A stretch of DNA of 64,000 nt from Halomonas sp. 328 (lineage in GTDB: Bacteria; Pseudomonadota; Gammaproteobacteria; Pseudomonadales; Halomonadaceae). A program made the position numbers and the translations under genes. Within the stretch, counting starts at the first letter, position 1. Each line of letters begins with the position of its first letter. Shown piece after piece: positions 1 through 8,192 of this stretch. Location: positions 1 through 64,000 of the forward strand of contig NZ_JADOTW010000015.1 of assembly GCF_015645095.1 (NCBI RefSeq), given 5' to 3'. The notes beneath the pieces were generated by a model that was given only the letters and a program-made list of their open reading frames with translations, did no database searches and was not told the origin of the DNA.

Positions 1-76
1 TCCCCGATAGCTCAGTTGGTAGAGCAAATGACTGTTAATCATTGGGTCGCAGGTTCGAGTCCTGCTCGGGGAGCCA
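1..76 (+). tRNA. tRNA-Asn (GTT)
   Basis: A full cloverleaf can be folded. The acceptor stem TCCCCGA pairs with TCGGGGA, followed by G and an encoded CCA. The D arm contains AGCTCAGTTGGTAGAGC. The anticodon stem AATGA/TCATT carries loop CTGTTAA with anticodon GTT at 34-36. The T arm contains GGTTCGAGTCC. The gene begins at the first base of the window, so its promoter and any upstream tRNA partners are not visible. Confidence 0.97.
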
Positions 77-95
77 AGCGCGTCACCTTCGCCAA

Positions 96-1607
96 TCAGC
101 GTTTCGTCATTGTCCCGCTCGTTTCCCCGAGCCGGCGCCGCTGTGCCTCCATGCGTGACAGGAAGACCCCCATCAGCGTCTCGTAGAGGCGATCCCCCAG
201 GACCCGATCCTCGATGCCGGCATCGATATTGGGGTTGTCGTTGATCTCGATCACCACCACCCGTTCGCCGATCTGCTTGAGGTCGACGCCATAGAGGCCG
301 TCGCCGATCAGCCGCGTGGCCTTCAGTGCCGTGCGCACCACCGCCGCCGGGACCTCCTCGATGGCATGGGTGCTGAAACCGCCGCTACGCACCTTGCCCG
401 CCGAGTGGTCGTAGATCTGCCAGTGCCCCCGCGCCATGTAGTAGCGGCTGGCGAACAGCGGCCGGCCGTCGAGGATGCCGATGCGCCAGTCGAAGTCGGT
501 GGGTAGCCACTCCTGCAGCAGCAGTAACGCCGAGCTCTCGAAGAGGCGCGCCGCTTCCCGCAGCAGGGCCTCGGCGCTCTCGATCTTGACGATGCCCCGG
601 GAGAAGGCGCCGTCCGGCACCTTGAGGACGCGTGGATAGCCGAGGGTCGAGGCCAGCTCGGTCAGCCGGTGACGTTCGCTGCGCTGGAGCAGGTGCCCCT
701 GGGGGGCCGGGATGCCCTTGGCTTCGAGCAGGGTGTGCAGGTAGACCTTGTTGGTGCAGCGCAGGATGGAGCGGCTGTCGTCGATCACCACCAGCCCTTC
801 GTGCTCGGCGCGGCGCGCCAGTTGATAGCTGGGGTGGTCCAGGGCGGTGGTCTCGCGAATGAAGAGTCCATCGAACTCGGCCAGGCGGCCTCGGTCACGG
901 TGGGTGATCAGGGAGACGTCGATGCCCAGGCGCCGGCCGGCTCGGATAAAGCGCTTCAAGGCGCCGCGGTTGCTGGGTGGCAGGGCCTCCTGGGGATCCA
1001 CCAGCATGGCCAGGTCGAAGCGGTAGCGACGGCGGGCCCGGGGCGTGCGCCAGATGCGCCGCGAGTGACGGTTGAGGGCGGCGGCGAAGCGGTCCTGTTC
1101 GTCGCCGCTGAGGGCGCTCAGTCGCAGGGGGCGCAGCCGGGTCAGGCGCCACTGGTCCTGGCGGCGGCTCAGCTGGGCCTCCAGCAGCGGGCACGGCAGG
1201 CGCTCGAAGAGGCGGCGGGCCAGGCGCGCCAGGGCGGGGGGCTCGCACTCGCCGAACATCACCCTGAGGCGCAGGTCGCCGCCGGCCAGGGCTCCCTGAC
1301 GGGCCAGGCTGCCCAGCAGCGGCGCCAGCCCCTCCAGCTCCAGGTCGACTAGCGACTTGCGCGCCAGCTGGTTGAGGGTCTCCACCGTGGGTAGTACGCG
1401 CTGGCCCCGAGCCTGGGCCAGCAGCGAGACGTAGTAGCCGCGCCCCAGGTACTCCAGGTCGCCACACAGGTTGATGACCCGGGTACCCGCGGCCTCCTCC
1501 TCCAAGGGCGATCGTGAGAGGTAGGTGGCGGCGTCGATCAGGTCGTCGCTGGGGTAGTAGGGGGACCAGTCGCTGAGCCTGTCGACGACGATGCGTAGGG
1601 CGTGCAT
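96..1607 (-). CDS. RimK-family ATP-grasp ligase with RLAN domain
   Basis: A 503-residue protein. The N-terminal ~150 residues resemble the RimK-like ATP-grasp N-terminal (RLAN) domain (SDWSPYYPS, RVINLC, GYYVSLLAQARG). The C-terminal half is an ATP-grasp ligase fold with LGYPRVLKVP, DFDWRIGIL and the metal/ATP-site motif EINDNPN. RimK relatives ligate amino acids, often glutamate, to protein or small-molecule carboxylates; the substrate here is unknown. The start at 1607 is preferred over an in-frame ATG at 1655 because GAGG lies just upstream. It is divergent from a GNAT acetyltransferase gene, a pairing familiar from pseudomonads, which suggests joint modification of a common target. Confidence 0.85.
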   Translation of the reverse strand: MHALRIVVDRLSDWSPYYPSDDLIDAATYLSRSPLEEEAAGTRVINLCGDLEYLGRGYYVSLLAQARGQRVLPTVETLNQLARKSLVDLELEGLAPLLGSLARQGALAGGDLRLRVMFGECEPPALARLARRLFERLPCPLLEAQLSRRQDQWRLTRLRPLRLSALSGDEQDRFAAALNRHSRRIWRTPRARRRYRFDLAMLVDPQEALPPSNRGALKRFIRAGRRLGIDVSLITHRDRGRLAEFDGLFIRETTALDHPSYQLARRAEHEGLVVIDDSRSILRCTNKVYLHTLLEAKGIPAPQGHLLQRSERHRLTELASTLGYPRVLKVPDGAFSRGIVKIESAEALLREAARLFESSALLLLQEWLPTDFDWRIGILDGRPLFASRYYMARGHWQIYDHSAGKVRSGGFSTHAIEEVPAAVVRTALKATRLIGDGLYGVDLKQIGERVVVIEINDNPNIDAGIEDRVLGDRLYETLMGVFLSRMEAQRRRLGETSGTMTKR

Positions 1608-1763
1608 GGGGGACCTCGGGGTGGGCCGCCGGGACGGCGGCCATGGGCGCAGCATGGCGAGGCCCCCGGTGGAAGAACAATTGATTTATTTCATCATCCC
1701 GGGCGATGACAGGGCCTCGGGGGCATCGCACAATATCCCGGTATCTTTGTTGAGGATGCCTTC

Positions 1764-2255
1764 ATGCAAGCCCAACTGCGGCCCGGTCGCCCCGAGGACC
1801 TGTCCGCCCTCTATGCCCTCGAGCAGCGCTGCTTCGTCGGTGATCGCTTCACTCGTCGCCAGTTGGCGCACCTGCTGGGGCCGGCCCATGCCAGCACCTG
1901 GCTACTGGCGGATGGCGAGGCCATTCTCGGCTATGGCACCCTGCTGCTGCGCCGCAACAGCCGCCGGGCCCGGCTCTACTCCTTCTGCGTGGCCCCCGAG
2001 GCTCGCGGCGGCGGTCTGGGTCGGGCCCTGCTGGAGCACCTGGAAGGGGAGGCTCGGGCGCGTGGCTGCGACTCCCTGCACCTGGAGGTGCGCGCCGACA
2101 ATCGACCGGCCCTGGCCCTCTATCGCCGTCGGGGCTTTCGCCTGACCCGCTGGCTGGACGACTACTATGTGGATGGTTGTGCCGCCTGGCAGATGAGCAA
2201 ATCCCTGGTTGCGGATGACCCGGTGGCGGATGAAAGGCCCGCCCGGCTGGGCTAG
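1764..2255 (+). CDS. GNAT-family N-acetyltransferase
   Basis: A 163-residue single-domain GNAT protein. The acetyl-CoA-binding motif A is clear (VAPEARGGGLGRALLEHL), followed by the C-terminal LEVRADNRPALALYRRRGF signature typical of RimI-type enzymes. It would transfer acetyl from acetyl-CoA to an amine; the substrate is not predictable. Homologues that sit beside RimK-like ligases often carry an extra C-terminal peptidase-C39-like domain. That domain is absent here, since the protein stops soon after the GNAT fold. It is transcribed divergently from the RimK-like gene with about 155 bases between starts. Confidence 0.85.
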   Translation: MQAQLRPGRPEDLSALYALEQRCFVGDRFTRRQLAHLLGPAHASTWLLADGEAILGYGTLLLRRNSRRARLYSFCVAPEARGGGLGRALLEHLEGEARARGCDSLHLEVRADNRPALALYRRRGFRLTRWLDDYYVDGCAAWQMSKSLVADDPVADERPARLG

Positions 2256-2285
2256 AATCGCCGCATCCATAGTCAGGAGTTGCCC

Positions 2286-2771
2286 ATGCCTTCCTTCGAT
2301 ATCGTTTCCGAATTCGACGGCCACGAGGCCACCAACGCGGTGGACCAGGCCAATCGCGAGATCCAGACCCGCTTCGATTTCCGCGGTGTCGATGCCAGCT
2401 TCCGCCTCGAGGGCGAGGTGGTGCATATCGAGGCCGACGAGGATTTCCAGCTGCAGCAGATGCTCGATGTGCTGCGCAATCGCCTGATCGCCCGGGGCAT
2501 CGATGCCCGCTGCATGGATCCCCAGGAGCCGCAGCTGGGCGGCGTCAAGGCGCGCCAGGAGGTCAAGCTCAAGCAGGGGCTGGAGGCCGCCGAGTGCAAG
2601 CAGGTCGTCAAGCTGATCAAGGACGCCAAGCTCAAGGTGCAGGCCCAGATCCAGGGCGACAAGGTGCGCGTCACCGGCAAGAAGCGCGACGACCTGCAGG
2701 CGGTCATCGCCCTGCTCAAGGGCGAGCAGGGGCCCGAGCTCGCCCTGCAGTACAACAATTTCCGCGACTGA
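2286..2771 (+). CDS. yajQ: YajQ-family nucleotide-binding protein
   Basis: A 161-residue protein opening [19 protein letters not shown], diagnostic for the YajQ/DUF520 family. The family has two ferredoxin-like folds and binds nucleotides; the Xanthomonas and Pseudomonas members were reported to bind cyclic di-GMP and act in regulation. The length fits the family (about 160-163). ATG at 2286 is preferred to the in-frame TTG six bases upstream because AGGAG at 2275-2279 is well spaced from it. It is probably monocistronic, and a sigma-32-like promoter for the next gene follows it. Confidence 0.93.
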   Translation: MPSFDIVSEFDGHEATNAVDQANREIQTRFDFRGVDASFRLEGEVVHIEADEDFQLQQMLDVLRNRLIARGIDARCMDPQEPQLGGVKARQEVKLKQGLEAAECKQVVKLIKDAKLKVQAQIQGDKVRVTGKKRDDLQAVIALLKGEQGPELALQYNNFRD

Positions 2772-2813
2772 GTCCCGGGGACTTGATCCCGGTCAGGGAA
2801 GGCGTCGCCGAGG

Positions 2814-2840
2814 CTTGAAAAGTGGCCGGGCGCCACCAAC
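2814..2840 (+). promoter_or_regulatory. Candidate sigma-32 (heat-shock) promoter for hsp20
   Basis: CTTGAAA at 2814-2820, a 12-base spacer and CCACCAAC at 2833-2840 resemble the sigma-32 consensus CTTGAAA/CCCCATNT. The -35 is perfect and the -10 is partial. Its position 50 bases before a small heat-shock protein start supports the reading. Confidence 0.6.
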
Positions 2841-2889
2841 TCTTGAATCGTATCGAGTCAGTTCATGTGTCCCTCGAGGAGGTGGAGTC

Positions 2890-3417
2890 ATGAATCTGCA
2901 GAAGTTCTCTCCCTGGAACTGGTTCAAGAGCGAGTCCCGTGGCGAGGCGTCGGTGGCGCCCCCGGCTCCGGAACGTCCGCTGCCACCGGCGCTGCAGCTG
3001 CACCAGGAGCTGGATCGCTGGATGGACGAGACCCTGTCGCGCTTCGGCATGCCCACCCTGGGGCAGCGCTTCGCCGAGCCGCCGACCCTGCTGCGACCCA
3101 GCATCGATATCCGCGAGGACGATTCGGCCTACCGCATCTCCATCGAGGTGCCCGGGGTCGACGAGCAGGACGTCAAGCTGACCCTGGACGAGCGGCGCCT
3201 GATCGTCGAGGGCGAGAAGCGCCAGGAGCAGGTCGAGGAGGAAGGGCGCTATCGCCGGGTGGAGCGCAGCTACGGCAGCTTCTGTCGGGTACTGGATCTT
3301 CCCGAGGACGCCAAGGCGGAGGAGATCCAGGCGAGCTTCGCCAAGGGGGTACTGACCATCACCGTACCTCGCGACGAGACGCGTCCTTCCCGGCGTCGCC
3401 AGATCCCCATCCAGTAA
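2890..3417 (+). CDS. Hsp20/alpha-crystallin small heat-shock protein
   Basis: A 175-residue protein with an alpha-crystallin domain in roughly residues 70-170. The domain begins RPSIDIREDDSAYRI and contains the conserved FAKGVLTITVPR (A-x-x-x-G-V-L) motif, ending in a short RRQIPIQ tail. Small heat-shock proteins act as ATP-independent holdases that bind unfolding proteins in the cytoplasm. ATG at 2890 has an excellent GAGGAGGTGG Shine-Dalgarno upstream, so the longer in-frame extension starting with TTG is rejected. A sigma-32-like promoter precedes it. Confidence 0.93.
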   Translation: MNLQKFSPWNWFKSESRGEASVAPPAPERPLPPALQLHQELDRWMDETLSRFGMPTLGQRFAEPPTLLRPSIDIREDDSAYRISIEVPGVDEQDVKLTLDERRLIVEGEKRQEQVEEEGRYRRVERSYGSFCRVLDLPEDAKAEEIQASFAKGVLTITVPRDETRPSRRRQIPIQ

Positions 3418-3426
3418 CACCAGCGG

Positions 3427-3444
3427 GCCCGCCATTCGGCGGGC
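3427..3444. terminator. Short hairpin between convergent hsp20 and ygiD-like genes
   Basis: GCCCGCC (3427-3433), loop ATTC, GGCGGGC (3438-3444). It is a compact GC hairpin nine bases after the hsp20 stop with no clear T-tract. It may terminate either strand, as it lies between convergent genes. Confidence 0.45.
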
Positions 3445-3453
3445 TCGCCGCGT

Positions 3454-4260
3454 TCAGGCCGCGGTTCCCCGCTCCCAGGCCCCGGCGAGGGGCGGGCTTG
3501 CCAGCATCAGCATGCTCAGGTTGCCGAAGGTAAAACTCTCGTGGAGGGCGCGCAGCGGCTCGCCTTCCAGGGCGGCGGCGCAGATCAGCAGCGGCAGCAG
3601 GTGCTCCGCCGTCGGGTGCGCATGGCGGCCGGCGGGGGCCCGGGTTTCCCAGGCCAGCAGCGCCTCCGGGTCGCCCGCGGCGGCGCGGTCCCGGACCCAG
3701 TCGTGGAAGGCCTGGGCCCAGGCGTCCGGGGGCGCGGCGAAGGGCTTGCGGTCGCCCAGGTTATGGGTGGCGGCGCCGGAGCCGATCAGCCAGAGCCCCT
3801 CGGCCTCGGCGAACTCGCCGAGGGTGCGGGCGTAGCGGCGCAGCTCGTCGTGACTGGCCGCCATGGGCACGCTGACCGGCATCAGTGGCACCCGGGCCTC
3901 GGGCCAGACCAGGGAGAGGGGCGACCAGACGCCATGATCGAGGGGCCGTTCCGGCTCGAGACGCGTCGAGAGGCCCTGGGCTCCGAGGCGGTCGGCGAGT
4001 CGCTTGGCCGCTTCGGGCAGGCCCGGGGCAGGGTAGCGCAGCCGATAGAGGGCCTCGGGGAAGCCGGAGAAGTCGTGGAGCGTCTCCGGCGCCGGGGCAG
4101 CGCCCAGGCGAATGTCCGGGGTCTCATAATGGGCCGAGACCACCAGGGCACCCCGCGGGGGCGGCAGGCGCCGACCCAGCTCGGTGAGGAAGTCCCGGGC
4201 CGGATGCTGGCGCAACACCAGGTCCGGGGAGCCATGGGAAAGATAGAGCACCTGGCGCAT
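3454..4260 (-). CDS. LigB-type dioxygenase-like protein (YgiD/DODA family)
   Basis: A 268-residue protein of the class III extradiol dioxygenase superfamily. It opens MRQVLYLSHGSPDLVL and carries the metal-site and active-site stretches LSHGSP, VSAHYETP, LHDFSGFPEALYRLRYPAPG, LDHGVWSPL and GSGAATHNLGD in the family order. Relatives include E. coli YgiD, a zinc-containing 4,5-DOPA extradiol dioxygenase-like enzyme; the natural substrate is usually unknown. ATG at 4260 is chosen because the family begins with this VLYLSHGSP strand. It is convergent with hsp20. Confidence 0.88.
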   Translation of the reverse strand: MRQVLYLSHGSPDLVLRQHPARDFLTELGRRLPPPRGALVVSAHYETPDIRLGAAPAPETLHDFSGFPEALYRLRYPAPGLPEAAKRLADRLGAQGLSTRLEPERPLDHGVWSPLSLVWPEARVPLMPVSVPMAASHDELRRYARTLGEFAEAEGLWLIGSGAATHNLGDRKPFAAPPDAWAQAFHDWVRDRAAAGDPEALLAWETRAPAGRHAHPTAEHLLPLLICAAALEGEPLRALHESFTFGNLSMLMLASPPLAGAWERGTAA

Positions 4261-4376
4261 GGAAGGTCTCCTGAGAGGGGGAATCCATCCAGCATACGCC
4301 GTCGGCAAGAGGCGCCAAGGGGGCTGGGCTCAATGGACTCTTTCCTTGTCGGCAAGAGTCGGTCGCATATCAGGCC

Positions 4377-4540
4377 TTAGCGGAGCCAACGAGGGCCGAT
4401 GCGAGTCAGTCCCTTGGCGATACCGTCGGCGGCCCGGGGTCTCCAGACAAGAGCCGGCTACATCTTAGCGGAGCCAGCGAGGGCTGATGCGAGTCAGTCC
4501 CTTGGCGATACCGTCGGCGGCCCAGGGGCCCAGCCGGCTA
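4377..4540. repeat. 88-bp-period tandem duplication of the PAP2 gene 3' end
   Basis: The last ~60 bases of the phosphatase gene, including the stop (copy 2 from 4465), recur from 4377 with two substitutions and an indel. Both copies contain GCGAGTCAGTCCCTTGGCGA and end near GCCGGCTACA. Copy 1 lies outside the gene, downstream of the real stop, and would read as a second C-terminal tail GLTRIGPRWLR instead of GLTRISPRWLR. Confidence 0.85.
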
Positions 4541-5166
4541 CACAGCACCCAGGGCTGGGTCAGCAGGACGATGGCCAGGGAGCCTACCAACAGGTCGCTC
4601 AGCCAGTGGGCGCCCACCAGGACCCGGGGGGCCGAGGCCACCAGCATCAGCAGCAGGCCGGCGATGCGGATGGGGCGACCGCCGAAGCGCAGCATAAAGG
4701 CGGCGAAGATCATCGACATCACGCCATGATCCCCGGGGAAGCTGTTGCCGGAGCGATCCTTGGTGGGGAAGGTGACCAGCTCGGAGACCAGGTTGGCCTC
4801 GGGGTAGAGCAGGGTCGGACTCAGGCGCTGCACATCGATCAGGTTGCGCAGGATCTCGTTGGTCAGCCCGGCACTGAGCAGCATCACCACGCAGATGCCG
4901 CCCCAGCGTTGCCAGCCGCCGGGGCCTTCTCGCCGGATGGCCCAGAGGATGATGGCCAGCATGGCGGCGATAATCACCAGGTCGAAGCTGCGGTTATTGA
5001 TGGCCGCCAGGAAGGTGACCCAGAGGGGGGCCGCCTCGTGGATGCTGGCATTGAGCGACCAGAAGACCACCTCATCGAGCCAGGACCAGAGGGGCAGGCC
5101 GAGCTGCCAGCTCAGCCACAGCAGCAGGCCCAGGGCGGGCAGGCTCAATAAACGCAGGACGGGCAT
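4465..5166 (-). CDS. PAP2-family membrane phosphatase
   Basis: A 233-residue membrane protein with about six hydrophobic helices. The phosphatase signature is complete: KDRSGNSFPGDHG (motifs 1 and 2) and PRVLVGAHWLSD (motif 3), which provide the catalytic histidines. Relatives dephosphorylate lipid phosphates such as undecaprenyl pyrophosphate, phosphatidylglycerol phosphate or lipid A. Which substrate applies cannot be told from sequence. Its 3' end has been duplicated in tandem just downstream. Confidence 0.88.
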   Translation of the reverse strand: MPVLRLLSLPALGLLLWLSWQLGLPLWSWLDEVVFWSLNASIHEAAPLWVTFLAAINNRSFDLVIIAAMLAIILWAIRREGPGGWQRWGGICVVMLLSAGLTNEILRNLIDVQRLSPTLLYPEANLVSELVTFPTKDRSGNSFPGDHGVMSMIFAAFMLRFGGRPIRIAGLLLMLVASAPRVLVGAHWLSDLLVGSLAIVLLTQPWVLCSRLGPWAADGIAKGLTRISPRWLR

Positions 5167-5239
5167 GTCAAATTATTCCTAGGTTGACCTTGTTGTGACA
5201 GAACGATGACAGCGCGACGACGGCCTGGCAAGCCCGGTG

Positions 5240-6160
5240 TCAGGCGAGGGGCGGAGCGATGCGCCGCCGCCGTGGGCCGAAGCGGCAGGCCAGCAGCAGA
5301 ATCAGCCCGGCCACCACGCTGATCATGCCGGCGGCGCTGAGTCCCGCATCGATGCCCAGCCAGCCGGGACCATGGCCGGCCAGGATGACGCCCAGTATGG
5401 CGCTGAGCAGGGCGAAGACCAGGCTCCAGGCCAGTTGGCGGGACAGGCGGTCGGTCATCAGTCGCGCCGCCGCCGGAGGGCAGATAAACATGGCGATCAC
5501 CAGGATCGAACCCACCGCCTCGAAGGCGGCGATGGCGGCCACCGCCACCATCACCACCAGCAGGCCCTGAGTCAGTCCGGGACGAGCGCCCAGGCTCGCC
5601 GCGAAGCCGGCATCGAAGCTGCCCAGCACCAGGGGACGCCAGGCCAGCATCACGAAGAGCCCCACCAGCAGCGTCACCCAGGCCACTCGGGCGAGTTGTG
5701 GTGGCAGCCCCGCCAGGGCCTGGGGATCCCAGAGCGCCGCCAGCCGGTTCCCCTCGAACCACACCAGGCTCTCCAGGTTACCGTAGAGGGCGTGCTCCAC
5801 GTCCAGGTGGACGCCGCTGGCGCCGCTCCACTCCAGCATCAGCACCCCCAGGGCGAAGAGGGCGGTGAAGGCGACCCCCATGGCGGCACTGGCGTCCACC
5901 CGTCCCAGGCGTTGGATCAGCTCGATCAGCGCCAGGGTGATCAGGGCCGCGACCCCGGCACCCAGCAGCATGGCGGGGGGGGCCAGGGTGCCGGTCAGCA
6001 GGAAGCTGGCGACGATGCCCGGTAGGGCCACATGGCTGATGGCATCGCCGATCAATGCCTGGCGGCGCAGCACCAGGAAGTTGCCCAGCAGGGCACAGCT
6101 CAGGCTGCACAGACTGGCGACGAGCAGAGGTACGAGGCTCAGCATCAGAAACTCAGCCAT
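5240..6160 (-). CDS. Metal ABC transporter permease (second permease)
   Basis: A 306-residue integral membrane protein of the ABC-3 family (ZnuB/TroD/MntB type) with 8-9 hydrophobic segments. LVLRRQALIGDAISHVALPGI is the family's cytoplasmic coupling motif, and VGSILVIAMFICPPAAARL is the conserved late segment. It is the last gene of a four-gene leftward operon and lies 38 bases after the other permease. The two permeases presumably form a heterodimer that imports Mn, Fe or Zn with the upstream ATPase and binding protein. Confidence 0.92.
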   Translation of the reverse strand: MAEFLMLSLVPLLVASLCSLSCALLGNFLVLRRQALIGDAISHVALPGIVASFLLTGTLAPPAMLLGAGVAALITLALIELIQRLGRVDASAAMGVAFTALFALGVLMLEWSGASGVHLDVEHALYGNLESLVWFEGNRLAALWDPQALAGLPPQLARVAWVTLLVGLFVMLAWRPLVLGSFDAGFAASLGARPGLTQGLLVVMVAVAAIAAFEAVGSILVIAMFICPPAAARLMTDRLSRQLAWSLVFALLSAILGVILAGHGPGWLGIDAGLSAAGMISVVAGLILLLACRFGPRRRRIAPPLA

Positions 6161-6198
6161 CGGATGCCTCCGCGGCTAGCCGGCGTCGCATCAGGCAC

Positions 6199-7410
6199 TC
6201 ACTCATGGGGCTTCTCCGGGGGCAGGCGGCGTTCCAGCTCATCGATCAGGTCCGGGGGCAGCAGCCGGGAGATGGGGTCGAGGCGATGGGTGCCGAGTCG
6301 TGCCGCTTCCTCCGGGTAGGCGTGGCGATAGTAGGTCCAGAGGCGTTCCTCGTGGTGGGCATCCCGGGCGGCGGCCCGTCCCTGGGCGGTGGCCAGGCCA
6401 TCACGGCGGATATGGCCGAGCCGATGGAGGATCCGCAGGGTGGTGGGATCGAAGATCGCCTCGTCCCGGGCCAGGGCCAGTAGCCCCTGGCGGCAGTGCA
6501 CCCGCTGCACGAAACGGTAGCGGTCGATCAGTCGGGCCAGCAGGCCCCGCCGGGGGGCGGCCAGCAGCGAGACCAGGAAGAGGACGAAGGCGGCGAGCAC
6601 CACCAGGGCGCCGGTGGGCAGGCGCGGATGGACACTGGACAGGGTCACCCCCAGGTAGCCGGCCAGGGCGCCGGTGGCGGCGGCGATCATCACCAGGGCA
6701 TGGGGGCGGTCGGTCCAGAAGCGGGCGGTGACCGGCGGAATGATGGTCAGGGCCACGATCAGGATCAGCCCGGTGATGCGTAGCCCCACCACGGTGACCG
6801 CCAGCAGCAGGCCCAGCAGCCAGGCGTCGGCGCGCTGCAGGTGGACTCCCTGGGTCCAGGCATGCTCGGGGTCGAAGCAGAGCAGCAGCAGGGGACGGTG
6901 GAGGATGATCAGGGCCACCAGCAGGCCCAGCGCCATGCCTCCGATCAGCCAGGCTTCGCTGGCCAGCATGCCGGCGGTGGCGCCTACCAGGTAGCCGGAA
7001 AGTCCGGCCTGTCCCCCCACCGGCATGGCCTGGATGACCGTCAGGAGCACCACACCGAGGCCGAAGAAGACCGACAGCACCGCGCCGATGGCGCTGTCTT
7101 CCCCGAGTCGGGTATGGCGGCTCATGGCCTGCACCGCGACCAGCCCCAGGGCGGCGCTGGCTGCCGCCCCCAGCAGGAGGCCCGGCAGCCAGCGGCCGTC
7201 ACCCTGCATCAGGGCGATCAGGATAAAGGCCGCGGCCAGGCCCGGCAGGGTGGCATGGCTGACCGCATCGCTGATCAGGGCGCGCTTGCGCAGCAGCACA
7301 TGGCTGCCCACCATGCCCGCCGCTGCGCCCAGCAGCAGGGAGCCGAGGGTGACCAGCCGGGTGTTGTAGCCCGCGCTAAAGGTCAGGGCGGCGAGCCAGG
7401 CCTCCATCAT
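6199..7410 (-). CDS. Metal ABC transporter permease with DtxR-like C-terminal domain
   Basis: A 403-residue protein, about 100 residues longer than a normal ABC-3 permease. Residues 1-~290 are the membrane domain (LLRKRALISDAVSHATLPGL coupling motif; GLILIVALTIIPPVTARF). From about 300 on it is soluble. Segments such as FDPTTLRILHRLGHI, TAQGRAAARDAHHEERLW and DPISRLLPPDLIDELERRL resemble the winged-helix and dimerisation helices of DtxR/MntR repressors. This fusion is known in some TroC/MntC-type permeases. The start overlaps the ATPase stop by four bases, so the two are translationally coupled. The tail points to Mn or Fe rather than Zn. Confidence 0.88.
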   Translation of the reverse strand: MMEAWLAALTFSAGYNTRLVTLGSLLLGAAAGMVGSHVLLRKRALISDAVSHATLPGLAAAFILIALMQGDGRWLPGLLLGAAASAALGLVAVQAMSRHTRLGEDSAIGAVLSVFFGLGVVLLTVIQAMPVGGQAGLSGYLVGATAGMLASEAWLIGGMALGLLVALIILHRPLLLLCFDPEHAWTQGVHLQRADAWLLGLLLAVTVVGLRITGLILIVALTIIPPVTARFWTDRPHALVMIAAATGALAGYLGVTLSSVHPRLPTGALVVLAAFVLFLVSLLAAPRRGLLARLIDRYRFVQRVHCRQGLLALARDEAIFDPTTLRILHRLGHIRRDGLATAQGRAAARDAHHEERLWTYYRHAYPEEAARLGTHRLDPISRLLPPDLIDELERRLPPEKPHE

Positions 7411-8192
7411 GGCCGGGAGGCCTCCGAGACCGGCAGCAGTCGTGCCAGCTGGGCTGCCGTCAGGCGTCCGCCATAGGCCTGCTGCAGGTTGGCGGCGGTA
7501 AAGGCCTCGGCCACCGGCCCGTCGGCGACCACCTCCACGTCCAGCAGCAGCAGATGGTCGAAATAGTCACCCAGGGTGGCCAGGTCGTGGTGGACGCAGA
7601 GCACGCTGCCGCCCTGGGCCTTGAAGGTGCGAAAGAGCTCCACGATGGCCCGCTCGGTGGCCGCATCGACCCCGGCAAAGGGTTCGTCGAGCAGCAGCAG
7701 CTCGGCCTCCTGGGCCAGGGCCCGGGCGAGGAAGATGCGCTGCTGTTGGCCGCCGGAGAGGCGGCCGATCTGGCGCTCCGCGAACGCCTCCATGCCGACC
7801 CGGGCCAGGCACTCCCGGGCCCAGTGGCGATGTCGGTGCCGCGTGGGCTGCCACCAGCGTAGGCCGCCGTAGAGGCCCATCAGCACCACGTCGAGGGCGG
7901 TGGCGGGGAAGTCCCAGTCGATGCTCGAGCGCTGGGGCACATAGGCGATATGGCGCGGTGGCCGGGGCAGGGGGCGGCCGCGGACCAGCAGGTCCCCGGC
8001 GACTCGGGGCTGGATCCCCAGGGCCGCCTTGAGCAGGGTCGACTTGCCGGCCCCATTGGGGCCGACGATGGCGCTCAGCTGGCCCGGTGGCGTCACGAAG
8101 TCGACGCCCAGCAGGGCCAGGCGTTCGCCATAGCTGACCGTCAGCCCCTGGATGGCCAGGGGGCTGTCGGCTGGGTCCTGGGCCCCGCTCAT
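7407..8192 (-). CDS. Metal ABC transporter ATP-binding protein
   Basis: A 261-residue nucleotide-binding subunit. Walker A is GPNGAGKST at residues 44-52. The Q-loop region is YVPQRSSIDWDFPATALDVV, typical of ZnuC/TroB/MntA ATPases. The signature LSGGQQQR, Walker B LLLLDEPFAGVD and switch histidine (CVHHDL) follow. It hydrolyses ATP to drive import through the two permeases. It overlaps the binding-protein gene and the next permease gene by four bases each. Confidence 0.95.
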   Translation of the reverse strand: MSGAQDPADSPLAIQGLTVSYGERLALLGVDFVTPPGQLSAIVGPNGAGKSTLLKAALGIQPRVAGDLLVRGRPLPRPPRHIAYVPQRSSIDWDFPATALDVVLMGLYGGLRWWQPTRHRHRHWARECLARVGMEAFAERQIGRLSGGQQQRIFLARALAQEAELLLLDEPFAGVDAATERAIVELFRTFKAQGGSVLCVHHDLATLGDYFDHLLLLDVEVVADGPVAEAFTAANLQQAYGGRLTAAQLARLLPVSEASRP

